Assembly: GCF_900107965.1 (NCBI RefSeq)
Contig: NZ_FNVU01000009.1
Location: 62,001 to 126,000 of the forward strand
Reading direction: 5' to 3'
Origin: Actinacidiphila yanglinensis
Lineage (GTDB): Bacteria; Actinomycetota; Actinomycetes; Streptomycetales; Streptomycetaceae
DNA length: 64,000 bases
Below are positions 24,467 to 32,000 of the stretch, in pieces (the stretch's first letter is position 1; each line of letters starts with the position of its first letter). The position numbers and the translations under genes were made by a program. The notes under the pieces are model-generated. The model searched no databases. It saw only the letters and a program-made list of their open reading frames with translations, and was not told where the DNA came from.

Positions 24467-24625
24467 AAACCGGTTTCCGCAGCGTGCCGGGCCAATGACA
24501 AGCTGTTGACGGCCAGACGGCCGGCGGCACCCGCTCGGCGACAGCTCGATCGCCCCGCCGGACAGGCCCCTCACCTGCGCGGTCCGACCCCGTCCCCCGT
24601 CCCCGCCCGACCACCAGGAACCGCC

Positions 24626-25882
24626 GTGCGCGACCCCGTTGCCCTGCCCCCGATGGCCCGTTTCGGCCCGCTCGTCGCCACCGACCTCCGCGACGTCACC
24701 GACGACCTGGCCGCGCTCGACTCCGCCGGCTTCTGGGCGGTCGCGGCGGACTTCGACGGCCGTACGGTGTGTGCCCGGTTCGGCGACGTCCGCCGCGAGC
24801 CCCGCCCGGCTCCGCGGCCCGGGCCGGCGGGCTGGCGCGGCCCGGACCCGCGCGCCTGGACCTCCTCCATGGACCGGGCGGCGTACGAGCGGGGCGTGCG
24901 GGAGATCCGGGCCAGGATCGCGACCGGGGACGTCTACCAGGTCAACCTCTGCCGGGTGCTGACCGCGCCGCTGCCCCCCGACTCCGACCCCGCGGTGGCC
25001 CCGGCGGACGCGGCGGCCCCGGGCGACGCGGACATCGACGCGCTCGGCGCGGTCCTCGCGCAGGGCAACCCCGCCCCGTACGCCGGCACCATCCGGCTGC
25101 CCGCGCACGGCGTGGAGATCGCCACCGCGTCCCCGGAGCTCTTCCTGCGCCGCCGCGGCCCGGTCGTGGAGTCCGGCCCGATCAAGGGCACCGCCCGCAC
25201 CGCCGAGGACTTCCTCGCCAAGGACCATGCCGAGAACGTGATGATCGTCGACCTGGTGCGCAACGACCTGGGGCGGGTCTGCGCCACCGGCTCGGTCACC
25301 GTGCCCGCCCTGTGCGCGGTCGAGCCGCACCCGGGGCTGGTGCACCTGGTCTCCACCGTGCGCGGCGAGTTGCGGCCCGGCGCGGGCTGGCCCGAGCTGT
25401 TCGCCGCCGCGTTCCCGCCCGGCTCGGTCACCGGCGCCCCCAAGTCCAGCGCGCTGCGGATCATCGGCGAGCTGGAGACGGCCCCGCGCGGGCCGTACTG
25501 CGGCGCGATCGGCTGGGTCGACGCCGACCGCGGCACCGCCGAACTCGCGGTCGGCATCCGCACGTTCTGGATCGACCGGGACCTTCCCGGCGGTCCGGTG
25601 CTGCGCTTCGGCGCCGGCGCCGGGATCACCTGGGGCTCCGACCCGGCCGGCGAGTGGGCCGAGACCGAGTTGAAGGCCGCACGCCTTCTGGCGGTAGCGT
25701 CGGGGGAGTACACGGGTGCGTACCCGGCTGAGGACCGGGGCGGGTACGCGAGCGGGTCCGCGGGTGAGCACGGCGGGGAGCACGACGCCCCTACGGAGCG
25801 GCCAGCACCCGCAGGCCCGCGCGACACGGCGGAGCGGTTCCCGGCCGGGGAGCCGAGCGGCGGCGAAAGGACAGTGCGGTGA
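24626..25882 (+). CDS. pabB: Chorismate-binding enzyme, aminodeoxychorismate synthase component I-like
   Basis: 418 residues. The PF00425-type catalytic domain is clear: IATGDVYQVNLCR, ESGPIKGTARTAEDFLAKDHAENVMIVDLVRNDLGRVC, PPGSVTGAPKSSALRII, AIGWVDADR. It would convert chorismate with ammonia to 4-amino-4-deoxychorismate for folate or secondary metabolism. GTG at 24626 chosen because AGGAA lies 6-7 bases upstream; an ATG nine codons later is possible. It overlaps a class IV aminotransferase/lyase gene (GTGA), matching the pabB-pabC arrangement. No glutaminase (PabA) gene is adjacent. Confidence 0.82.
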   Translation: MRDPVALPPMARFGPLVATDLRDVTDDLAALDSAGFWAVAADFDGRTVCARFGDVRREPRPAPRPGPAGWRGPDPRAWTSSMDRAAYERGVREIRARIATGDVYQVNLCRVLTAPLPPDSDPAVAPADAAAPGDADIDALGAVLAQGNPAPYAGTIRLPAHGVEIATASPELFLRRRGPVVESGPIKGTARTAEDFLAKDHAENVMIVDLVRNDLGRVCATGSVTVPALCAVEPHPGLVHLVSTVRGELRPGAGWPELFAAAFPPGSVTGAPKSSALRIIGELETAPRGPYCGAIGWVDADRGTAELAVGIRTFWIDRDLPGGPVLRFGAGAGITWGSDPAGEWAETELKAARLLAVASGEYTGAYPAEDRGGYASGSAGEHGGEHDAPTERPAPAGPRDTAERFPAGEPSGGERTVR

Positions 25883-26700
25883 GGATCTGGGTGGACGGCG
25901 GGCTGCGGGACGCGGCCGACGCCACGGTGTCGGTGCTCGACCACGGCCTGACGGTCGGCGACGGCGTCTTCGAGACCCTCAAGGCCACCGACGGCCGGGC
26001 CTTCGCGACCACCCGCCACCTGAAGCGGCTGGCCCGTTCCGCCCGCGGACTCGGCCTGCCCGAGCCCGACCTCGACGAGGTGGCCCGTGCCTGCGAGGCG
26101 GTGCTCGCCGCGAACCCGATGCCGCTCGGCCGGCTGCGCGTCACCTACACCGGCGGCACCTCCCCGCTCGGCTCGGAACGCGGCGACGCCGGCCCCACCC
26201 TCGTGGTCGCCCTCGGCGAGGCGAGCCGCCGCCCGGACGCCACCGCCGCGGTCACCGTGCCCTGGACGCGCAACGAGACCAGCGCGCTGGCCGGTCTGAA
26301 GACCACCTCCTACGGGGAGAACGTGGTCGCCCTGGGCCGCGCGCACGCCGCCGGCGCCTCCGAGGCGCTGTTCGCCAACACCCGCGGGCAGTTGTGCGAG
26401 GGCACCGGCTCCAACGTGTTCGTGGTCCTCGACGGCCGCCTGGTCACCCCGCCGCTGGAGTCGGGCTGCCTGGCCGGCATCACCCGCGCGCTCGTCGCCG
26501 AGTGGACCGGCGCCGAGGAGGCCGAACTGCCGCTGGACGTCCTCGCCGAGGCCGACGAGGTGTTCCTGACCTCGACCCTGCGCGACGTGCAGGCCGTGCA
26601 GCGGGTCGACGACCGCGTGCTGCCCGCTGCCCCGGGGCCGGTCACCGCCAAGGCGATGCGGGTCTTCGCCGAGCGGGCCGCCGCCGACACCAACCCGTAG
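25879..26700 (+). CDS. pabC: Class IV PLP enzyme, aminodeoxychorismate lyase-like
   Basis: 273 residues. Fold-type IV PLP protein: DHGLTVGDGVFETLKATDGR, then LKTTSYGENVVA carrying the expected PLP Lys, and EALFANTRGQLCEGTGSNVFVVLDGRLVTP with LESGCLAGITR near the C-terminus. Next to pabB the likely reaction is release of p-aminobenzoate and pyruvate; a branched-chain or D-amino-acid aminotransferase is the alternative. Its GTG start overlaps the pabB stop by 4 bases. Confidence 0.82.
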   Translation: MRIWVDGGLRDAADATVSVLDHGLTVGDGVFETLKATDGRAFATTRHLKRLARSARGLGLPEPDLDEVARACEAVLAANPMPLGRLRVTYTGGTSPLGSERGDAGPTLVVALGEASRRPDATAAVTVPWTRNETSALAGLKTTSYGENVVALGRAHAAGASEALFANTRGQLCEGTGSNVFVVLDGRLVTPPLESGCLAGITRALVAEWTGAEEAELPLDVLAEADEVFLTSTLRDVQAVQRVDDRVLPAAPGPVTAKAMRVFAERAAADTNP

Positions 26701-26711
26701 GAGCGTGCGCC

Positions 26712-27548
26712 GTGACCACCACCCTCCGCCCGGCCCGGCCGGTGCGTGACGAGGCCGACGGCTCGCGTTCGGCGCTCTACACGGTGTGCGTCAACAGCCG
26801 CCCCGTCGGCGCCGTCACGCTCTCCACCCACCGCCGTCACGGGCCCGCCGTCGGCCGGATCAACGCCCTGGCGATCGACGAGCCCGAGCGGCACCGAGGC
26901 CGCGGCACCGTGGCCGCGCTCGCCGCGGAGGAGGTGCTGCGGCAGTGGGGGTGCACCCGGGTCGAGACCACCGTCGGCGCCGACATGCCGCACGCCCTGC
27001 GGATGGCGGCCGCCCTCGGCTACACCGAGCGCAACCGCACCATGCGGCTCCCGCTGCCCGACGCGCCCGAAGCCGCCCGGCACGCCCTGCCCCAGGGCAC
27101 CACCCTGCGCCCGATGCGCGAGGAGGAGTACGACGCGTGGCGCGCGCACGAGCGGGACACCTACATCGCCACCCTCACCGGCGCCGGCCTTCCCCCCGAC
27201 CAGGCCGCGAGCGAGGAGGCCGCCGGCTTCGACCAGGCCTTCCCCGCCGGCCTGGCCACCCCCGGCGTCGCGATCCTCGTCCTCGAACGTGACGGCGCCC
27301 CTGTCGGGCACCTCGCGTGGATACGGCTGGCCGACCCGTCCTGGGTGGCCTCCGTGGAGATCGACCCCGCCCACCGCGGCCAGGGGCTCGGCCGCGCCCT
27401 GATGCACGTCGCCGAGGACCTCACCCGGGACGGCGGCGCCTCCGCCCTCGCGCTCAACGTCTTCGCGGCGAACACCCCCGCGGTCCGCCTCTACGAGTCC
27501 CTGGGCTACCGCCCGACCGACCACCACTTCGGCAAGCCGCTGCTCTGA
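26712..27548 (+). CDS. Tandem GNAT N-acetyltransferase
   Basis: 278 residues with two GNAT-like halves. The N-terminal half has INALAIDEPERHRGRGTVAALAAEEVLRQWG; the C-terminal half has the better site ASVEIDPAHRGQGLGRALMHVAEDL and NTPAVRLYESLGYRPT. GTG start at 26712, RBS TAGGAG 8 bases upstream, 11 bases after the pabC-like stop, so probably cotranscribed. The acetylated substrate is unknown. A frame open for another ~330 codons upstream is shadow. Confidence 0.85.
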   Translation: MTTTLRPARPVRDEADGSRSALYTVCVNSRPVGAVTLSTHRRHGPAVGRINALAIDEPERHRGRGTVAALAAEEVLRQWGCTRVETTVGADMPHALRMAAALGYTERNRTMRLPLPDAPEAARHALPQGTTLRPMREEEYDAWRAHERDTYIATLTGAGLPPDQAASEEAAGFDQAFPAGLATPGVAILVLERDGAPVGHLAWIRLADPSWVASVEIDPAHRGQGLGRALMHVAEDLTRDGGASALALNVFAANTPAVRLYESLGYRPTDHHFGKPLL

Positions 27549-27633
27549 GCCGCATCCGTCGGGCACGGCGTGACGGCAGCGGCCACGCCCTCCCCCCAGC
27601 GGGTTCGGGCGCGGCCGGGTGCCGTCGGGGCAC

Positions 27634-28134
27634 TCAGGCCAGCAGGCGGTCCGCGATCTGCTCGATCCGCTCGCGCAGCCCCTCCTGGGCCTTGGAACCG
27701 TCGAGCATCTCGCCGTCGATGACGTACGTCGGCGTGCCGGTCACCCCGATCGCCTTGCCCTCGGCCACGTCGGCGTCGACCACCAGCAGGTGCCGGCCGT
27801 CGATCAGCGCGGTGTCCACCTCCTCGGCGTCCAGCCCCAGTTCGGCCGCCACCTCGACCAGGACCGGCTCGCCGCGCCGGGCGAACTCCTCCACCCGCGC
27901 CAGCACCGCCTCGGCGTACGGCCAGCCGCGGCCCTGCGCGTGCGCCTCCTCGTACGCCTGCGCCGCGGCCTGCGCGTGCTCGTGCTTGACCAGCGGGAAG
28001 TGCCGCAACTGGATGTCGAGCGCGGCGCCGTAACGCTCGCGCAGCGCCCGCACGTCGGCCAGGGCGGTGTGGCAGTCCGGGCACTGCAGCTCGCACCAGA
28101 TGTCGAGCACGACGGGGGAGGGGGTTTCGCTCAT
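27634..28134 (-). CDS. DsbA/FrnE-family thioredoxin-fold protein
   Basis: 166 residues, no signal peptide, so cytoplasmic. Active-site motif CPDC at residues 18-21 in VLDIWCELQCPDC; cis-Pro region VTGTPTYVIDGEML. Likely thiol-disulphide oxidoreductase of the FrnE/DsbA type. Start at 28134 because GGGAG lies about 10 bases upstream and the CxxC is then near the N-terminus; the open frame upstream to 28857 is antisense to the next gene. Confidence 0.85.
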   Translation of the reverse strand: MSETPSPVVLDIWCELQCPDCHTALADVRALRERYGAALDIQLRHFPLVKHEHAQAAAQAYEEAHAQGRGWPYAEAVLARVEEFARRGEPVLVEVAAELGLDAEEVDTALIDGRHLLVVDADVAEGKAIGVTGTPTYVIDGEMLDGSKAQEGLRERIEQIADRLLA

Positions 28135-28356
28135 ACCGCCAGTCTCCCACCTGGGCGGAAGGCCGCCCGCCGTACGCCGCCTCCCCCTCGCGACGTACCG
28201 CTGACGGAGGAGGCATCCCTGAGATCCCCCCCAACTCCGCGGAACCGACCGCTGCGTCATGGCCGCCGGGGCCCCGGGCGAGGCAGGATGGAGGGGACCA
28301 CTCCCGCGGGGCCCGGCCGGACCCGCGGGCCGCCCCGCCGCCGCAGGAGCCGCAGG

Positions 28357-28833
28357 ATGCTGACCGACACGCTGTGCGCCGCCCTGACCGCGGGCGGCCT
28401 GGCCATCGCGATCGTGACCGCCTACCGCCGCAGATTCCTGGCCGCGACCCGGATCGCGGCGTTCTCGCTGCTTCCCTTCGGCCTGGCGCTGGCCGGCCTG
28501 GTCACCCTCGGCCGCAAGGTCGGCACCGCCACCGGAGACTGGGCCGTCGACCTCGTCTTCAAGCCGACCGTCTGGCTCGGCTTCGGCGTCATCGCCTGCT
28601 CCGCGCTGCTCTTCGGCGTGACCCGGCTGTTCTCCGGCCGTCGCCGGCGGCGCGGCGGCGACTCCGCCGGGACCGGTCCCGCGGCGGTGGCCGGCGGCGC
28701 CCGGGCGGCGGGCCCCGCGGCCGAGCCGGCCCCCGCGCTCGGCGCCGCCAAGCGGCGCTCCCGAGGCTCCTCGGACAGCGGTCTGTCGGACTTCGCGGAC
28801 ATCGAGGAGATCTTGAAGCGGCGCGGTATCTGA
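28357..28833 (+). CDS. Membrane protein with cytoplasmic tail
   Basis: 158 residues. Two to three hydrophobic segments (about 5-20, 30-52, 68-88), then an Arg-rich and Ala/Pro-rich linker and a C-terminal motif GLSDFADIEEILKRRGI, which looks like a conserved short helix. RBS AGGAG 7 bases before the ATG. Divergent from the DsbA-like gene. Function unknown. Confidence 0.75.
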   Translation: MLTDTLCAALTAGGLAIAIVTAYRRRFLAATRIAAFSLLPFGLALAGLVTLGRKVGTATGDWAVDLVFKPTVWLGFGVIACSALLFGVTRLFSGRRRRRGGDSAGTGPAAVAGGARAAGPAAEPAPALGAAKRRSRGSSDSGLSDFADIEEILKRRGI

Positions 28834-28948
28834 GCCCATCGCAGGCCCTCCGCGCAAGTCGGTCCCGGCATCCGAGACACAGGTAAACGCCCTTGTAAAG
28901 TCTGCGTGTTGGGCCGCGCGGGGTGCCGCGCTGCGCGATCATCGCGGT

Positions 28949-29470
28949 GTGCTGCCCACCCACGGGGACGTCATCGCCCCTCCGCGGCCGGAGCGTGCCG
29001 GACCGCCCGTTTCCGCCCTCGCCGCCCTCATCACCCTCACCGCCGCCGGCTGCGCCCGACCGGTGCTCGTCGTCAGGCCCGTACTGACCGCCGCGCCCGT
29101 CCGCGCGGCGCTGCCCCCCGCGCCGCCGCGCCCGCAGCTCCCGGGTCGTACCGGGAAACCCGTCCCGCCGGTACGGACCGGTTTCCCGGTACGACCCGGC
29201 CTGCCCGGCGTGCCGTCGGTGACCACCGTTCCCGTGCTGCCCGTCGTACCGGTGGGGCCCGGCCGGCGCCCCGCCGGGCCGCGGACCGCTCCTGCCGCTC
29301 CCGCGGATCCTGCCGGGCGTGCGGCCCGGCGGGCGGCGCGGCGCCGCGGCGAGTTCATCGAGCCCCGGGGATGCCTGTACGCGCTCTCGCAGCCACCGCT
29401 GATGCTCTTCCTGTGCGTGATCGGCGGACTGCTCGGCGCGGGCGCGGGGTGGGACCTGCTCTTCCTCTAG
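28949..29470 (+). CDS. Hypothetical Pro-rich protein with C-terminal membrane helix
   Basis: 173 residues from GTG. A short hydrophobic N-terminal stretch ending AAGC could be a lipobox-like element but is atypical. A long Pro/Val/Arg/Gly region follows, then a well-formed hydrophobic helix PPLMLFLCVIGGLLGAGAG near the end. Third positions are G/C-rich, supporting coding. No clear RBS, and a near-perfect 59-base inverted repeat sits inside it, so it may be non-coding or start later. Confidence 0.4.
   Translation: MLPTHGDVIAPPRPERAGPPVSALAALITLTAAGCARPVLVVRPVLTAAPVRAALPPAPPRPQLPGRTGKPVPPVRTGFPVRPGLPGVPSVTTVPVLPVVPVGPGRRPAGPRTAPAAPADPAGRAARRAARRRGEFIEPRGCLYALSQPPLMLFLCVIGGLLGAGAGWDLLFL
29141..29199. 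repeat. Perfect 20-base inverted repeat, extended stem
   Basis: Arms 29141-29160 and 29180-29199 are perfect reverse complements; GTCC/GGAC inside extends the stem past one C-C mismatch. It would form a very stable hairpin in RNA or a dyad protein target in DNA. Confidence 0.85.
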
Positions 29471-29524
29471 CCCGCGGGCGGCCCTCCGGCGGCTTCTCCG
29501 GCCGTACGGGCCCCGCGTGCCGTC

Positions 29525-30157
29525 TCAGGCCTCCGCGGGCTCCGGGCCGCGCGCCGTCCGTTCCGCCTGCTCCTGCTGCTCCTGCTGCTCCGGCTGTCCC
29601 GCCCCCTCCGCCTCGCGCCTGCGCGCCCGGTACGCGGCGACGTGCAGGCGGTTCCCGCAGGTGCGGCTGTCGCAGTAGCGGCGGGAGCGGTTGCGGGACA
29701 GGTCCACGAAGGCGCGGCGGCAGGTCGGGGCCTCGCAGCGGCGCAGCCGCTCCCGCTCGCCGGTGATGACCAGGAAGGCGACCGCCATGCCGCAGTCCGC
29801 GGCGAGGTGGGCGGCCAGTGAAGCGCCGGGCGAGAAGTAGTGCACGTGCCACGCGTAGCCGTCGTGGTCGGTGAGCCGGGGCGTGGTGCCGGCCTCGGCG
29901 ATCATCGCGTTGAGCACGGACACGGCGGTGGCGTCGTCGGGCGCGGTGAACACCTCGGTGAAGCGGGCGCGGATCGCCTGGACCGCGCCGACGTCGCCCT
30001 GGTCGAGCCCGGCGACCTCGCTGACCTTGTGCTGCGCCACGAAGCCCCGCAGGGCGGCGACGTCGCCCAGGCGCTCGCGGCCCTGGATCTGCGGCGCGGA
30101 GTTGACCAGGTGCACCACGCGATCGAGCGCGCACCTGATGTCGTGGTTGATCAGCAC
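29525..30157 (-). CDS. CGNR zinc-finger (ABATE-type) regulatory protein
   Basis: 210 residues. N-terminal ABATE-like helical domain (LVNSAPQIQGRERLGDV); the C-terminal treble-clef finger is C-x4-C ... C-x4-C in CEAPTCRRAF and YCDSRTCGNR, with CGNR visible. These proteins are thought to be transcriptional regulators binding ligands and DNA. The tail is Gln/Glu-rich from CAGGAG repeats. GTG start with AGGAG 7-8 bases upstream. A 17-bp hairpin lies between it and ssgB. Confidence 0.85.
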   Translation of the reverse strand: MLINHDIRCALDRVVHLVNSAPQIQGRERLGDVAALRGFVAQHKVSEVAGLDQGDVGAVQAIRARFTEVFTAPDDATAVSVLNAMIAEAGTTPRLTDHDGYAWHVHYFSPGASLAAHLAADCGMAVAFLVITGERERLRRCEAPTCRRAFVDLSRNRSRRYCDSRTCGNRLHVAAYRARRREAEGAGQPEQQEQQEQAERTARGPEPAEA

Positions 30158-30209
30158 GGGATCGCTCCTGCCGGCGTATGTGCGGCTGCGTTCCGGTGAC
30201 TGTAGCGCG

Positions 30210-30251
30210 GGAGCCGCCGCCGTGGGGGTCCACTCCCACGGCGGCGGCTCC
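30210..30251 (-). terminator. 17-bp perfect hairpin between ssgB and the CGNR gene
   Basis: Arms 30210-30226 and 30235-30251, loop of 8 bases, no T-tract. It lies 100 bases after the ssgB stop and 53 bases before the CGNR start, so it most likely ends ssgB transcription; an attenuator of the CGNR gene is the alternative. Confidence 0.7.
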
Positions 30252-30350
30252 GTTGCCTGCGGCGCCGGACCGCTGGTGGTGGTCCGGCGCGGCTGGTGGT
30301 CCGGGCGTCCCCCCGAGTAGGACGACCGCGGACGGTATGGGATACGGGGC

Positions 30351-30764
30351 TCAGCTCTCCGCGAGGATGTGCGAGAGCTCCGTGTCCAGATCGAAATGGC
30401 GGTGCTCGGTGCCCGGTGGGACCGCGGCGTCCGTCCGCTTCAGGAAGGACTCCAGGGCCCGCGCCGGGGCTTCGAGCAGGGCTTCGCCCTCGGGGGAGCT
30501 GAGGGCGATGCACACGACGCCCTGACCGTGGCTGCGGGACGGCCAGACTCTGACGTCGCCGGTGCCGGTGGGGCGGTGCAGCCCCTCGGCGAGCAGGTCG
30601 CGGGCGAACACCCATTCGACCGTCTCTTCGGCTCCGGTGTGGAAGGTGGCGTGCACGGCATACGGATCGGCCGTGTCGTACCGCAAGCCCGCGGGTACAG
30701 GCAGTGAGGATTCGCTCGACACAACGAGGCGCAGGTGCAGCTCGCAGCTGACCGTGGTGTTCAT
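30351..30764 (-). CDS. ssgB: Sporulation-specific cell division protein SsgB
   Basis: 137 residues, the usual SsgB length. The sequence (MNTTVSCELHLRLVVSSE, GLRYDTADPYAVHATFHTG, WVFARDLLAEG, GTGDVRVWPS) matches the very conserved SsgB of streptomycetes. SsgB is known to recruit FtsZ to future septum sites in aerial hyphae. Single gene. It starts at an ATG with a weakly spaced GAAAGG. The known sigma-H dependence may be reflected in GTTTAC ... GGCAT on the minus strand about 100-125 bases upstream of the start, a weak match. Confidence 0.95.
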   Translation of the reverse strand: MNTTVSCELHLRLVVSSESSLPVPAGLRYDTADPYAVHATFHTGAEETVEWVFARDLLAEGLHRPTGTGDVRVWPSRSHGQGVVCIALSSPEGEALLEAPARALESFLKRTDAAVPPGTEHRHFDLDTELSHILAES

Positions 30765-31133
30765 AAGCGCCAGGGCCTTTCGCTCAGTGTGCGCTCGGGG
30801 ATTCGCACGTCGGCGAAATCGACATGCCACCTGCGGGGACGTTGTAAACCCCTCTGAGGTGTTTGTGGGGGTTCTGGTAGCTCGTCCGGCCCTGCACGAA
30901 GACCCGATCGGAGCCGTTTCATGACGGTTGGGGCGGGCTGGTGATGTGGCGCATCCGCTACGGAGAGTGACGCTTCGGGGGGCATTGGTGCCCCGGTGGA
31001 TTCCGGTCGGGATTCCGCGCCGGCCGCGCGGCGGGTCCGGGCCGGGTCCGGGCGGGGTCCGGGCGGGGGCGGGGCGCGTGCCACGGGGTGGTCGGAAGGG
31101 TCTGCCGGGTGCGGTAAAGTTGTTCACGCGCCG
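30765..31133. other. Divergent region ssgB / tRNA-Val, 369 bases
   Basis: Upstream region of ssgB and of the plus-strand tRNA-Val. Holds a GC-rich direct-repeat stretch of GGTCCGGGC-type units (about 31030-31072) and a TAAAGT -10-like element (31114-31119) before the tRNA. No protein gene seen. Confidence 0.4.
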
Positions 31134-31205
31134 GGGCGATTAGCTCAGCGGGAGAGCACTTCGTTCACACCGAAGGGGTCACTGGTTCGATCCCAGTATC
31201 GCCCA
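31134..31205 (+). tRNA. tRNA-Val(CAC), copy 1
   Basis: 72 bases, acceptor GGGCGAT/ATCGCCC, anticodon loop TTCACAC (CAC), T-arm GGTTCGATCC. Identical to the copy at 31854. Confidence 0.95.
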
Positions 31206-31213
31206 CCCGGAGA

Positions 31214-31251
31214 AGGTCCCGGGTCGTCCGTCATCGGATGACCCGGGACCT
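31214..31251 (+). terminator. Terminator after tRNA-Val(CAC) copy 1
   Basis: AGGTCCCGGGTC pairs with GACCCGGGACCT, with an inner TCCG/CGGA stem; followed by TTCGC. Starts 9 bases after the tRNA. Confidence 0.8.
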
Positions 31252-31353
31252 TTCGCATGCGCCCGGCCGCGCGCCCCCGCGGGTTGCCCGGCCGCGCGGT
31301 TCCCCGCCCTCCCGGGTGCTCCCACGGCCCAACTCGCGGCGCACACTGGGACC

Positions 31354-31815
31354 ATGGACTGGAGCCACTACCGATTCCGCAGCTCCTGGCGGCTCGACGC
31401 CGAACCCGACACCGTCTACCGCCTGCTGGAGCGCCCCGACCAGTACCCGGAGTGGTGGCCCCAGGTCCGCGAGGTCCGGCAGACCGGCGAGACCAGCGGG
31501 GTGCTGCGCTTCCGTTCGGCGCTGCCCTACGACCTCGTCGTCACCGCCCGCTCGACGCGGCACGACCCCGAGGCCCGGGTGCTCGAAGTCGCCATGACCG
31601 GCGACCTCGACGGCTGGGTCCGCTGGACCGTCCAGCCCGCGCCGGCCGGTGCCACCCGGCTCCTCTTCGAGCAGGAGGTCAGGGTCCGCAAGCGCCTGAT
31701 GCGGGTGCTCGCGGTGCCCTGCCGGCCGCTCTTCCGCGCCAACCACGCCGCCATGATGCGGTCCTGCCGCCGAGGGTTGAGCGGCCGTCTCGCCGCCGCA
31801 CGGCTTTCCGTTTGA
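31354..31815 (+). CDS. SRPBCC (START/Bet v 1-like) family protein
   Basis: 153 residues. WSHYRFRSSWRLDAEPDTVYRLLERPDQYPEWWPQV is the typical start of polyketide-cyclase/dehydrase SRPBCC proteins, with alternating strands and a C-terminal helix (ANHAAMMRSCRRGLSGRL). Probably binds a small hydrophobic ligand or lipid; no catalytic residue can be named. It lies between two identical tRNA-Val genes. Short GGGA before the ATG serves as a poor RBS. Confidence 0.8.
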   Translation: MDWSHYRFRSSWRLDAEPDTVYRLLERPDQYPEWWPQVREVRQTGETSGVLRFRSALPYDLVVTARSTRHDPEARVLEVAMTGDLDGWVRWTVQPAPAGATRLLFEQEVRVRKRLMRVLAVPCRPLFRANHAAMMRSCRRGLSGRLAAARLSV

Positions 31816-31841
31816 ACCCGCCCCGATCACCGCTGTATGGT
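31812..31841 (+). promoter_or_regulatory. Promoter of tRNA-Val(CAC) copy 2
   Basis: TTGAAC (31812-31817), 18-base spacer, TATGGT (31836-31841), 12 bases before the tRNA. The -35 overlaps the stop codon region of the SRPBCC gene. Confidence 0.65.
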
Positions 31842-31853
31842 TCAGGTCGTCCC

Positions 31854-31925
31854 GGGCGATTAGCTCAGCGGGAGAGCACTTCGTTCACACCGAAGGGGTC
31901 ACTGGTTCGATCCCAGTATCGCCCA
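31854..31925 (+). tRNA. tRNA-Val(CAC), copy 2
   Basis: 72 bases, identical to the copy at 31134. Anticodon CAC. Confidence 0.95.
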
Positions 31926-31957
31926 CCCCATCAGCGCTGACCGCGTGTCAGCGCACC

Positions 31958-31986
31958 ACAACGGCCGCCCCCCGGGCGGCCGTTGT
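31958..31986. terminator. Bidirectional terminator, tRNA-Val / MFS gene
   Basis: ACAACGGCCGCC pairs with GGCGGCCGTTGT across a 5-base loop. It follows tRNA-Val copy 2 and precedes the convergent MFS stop by 15 bases. Confidence 0.8.
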
Positions 31987-32000
31987 CGTTGCCGCTCCCG

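Noticed and set aside
31134-31925. Integrative element inserted at tRNA-Val
   Set aside because: No integrase or excisionase gene; the copies are complete and each has a terminator, so a simple duplication is more likely.
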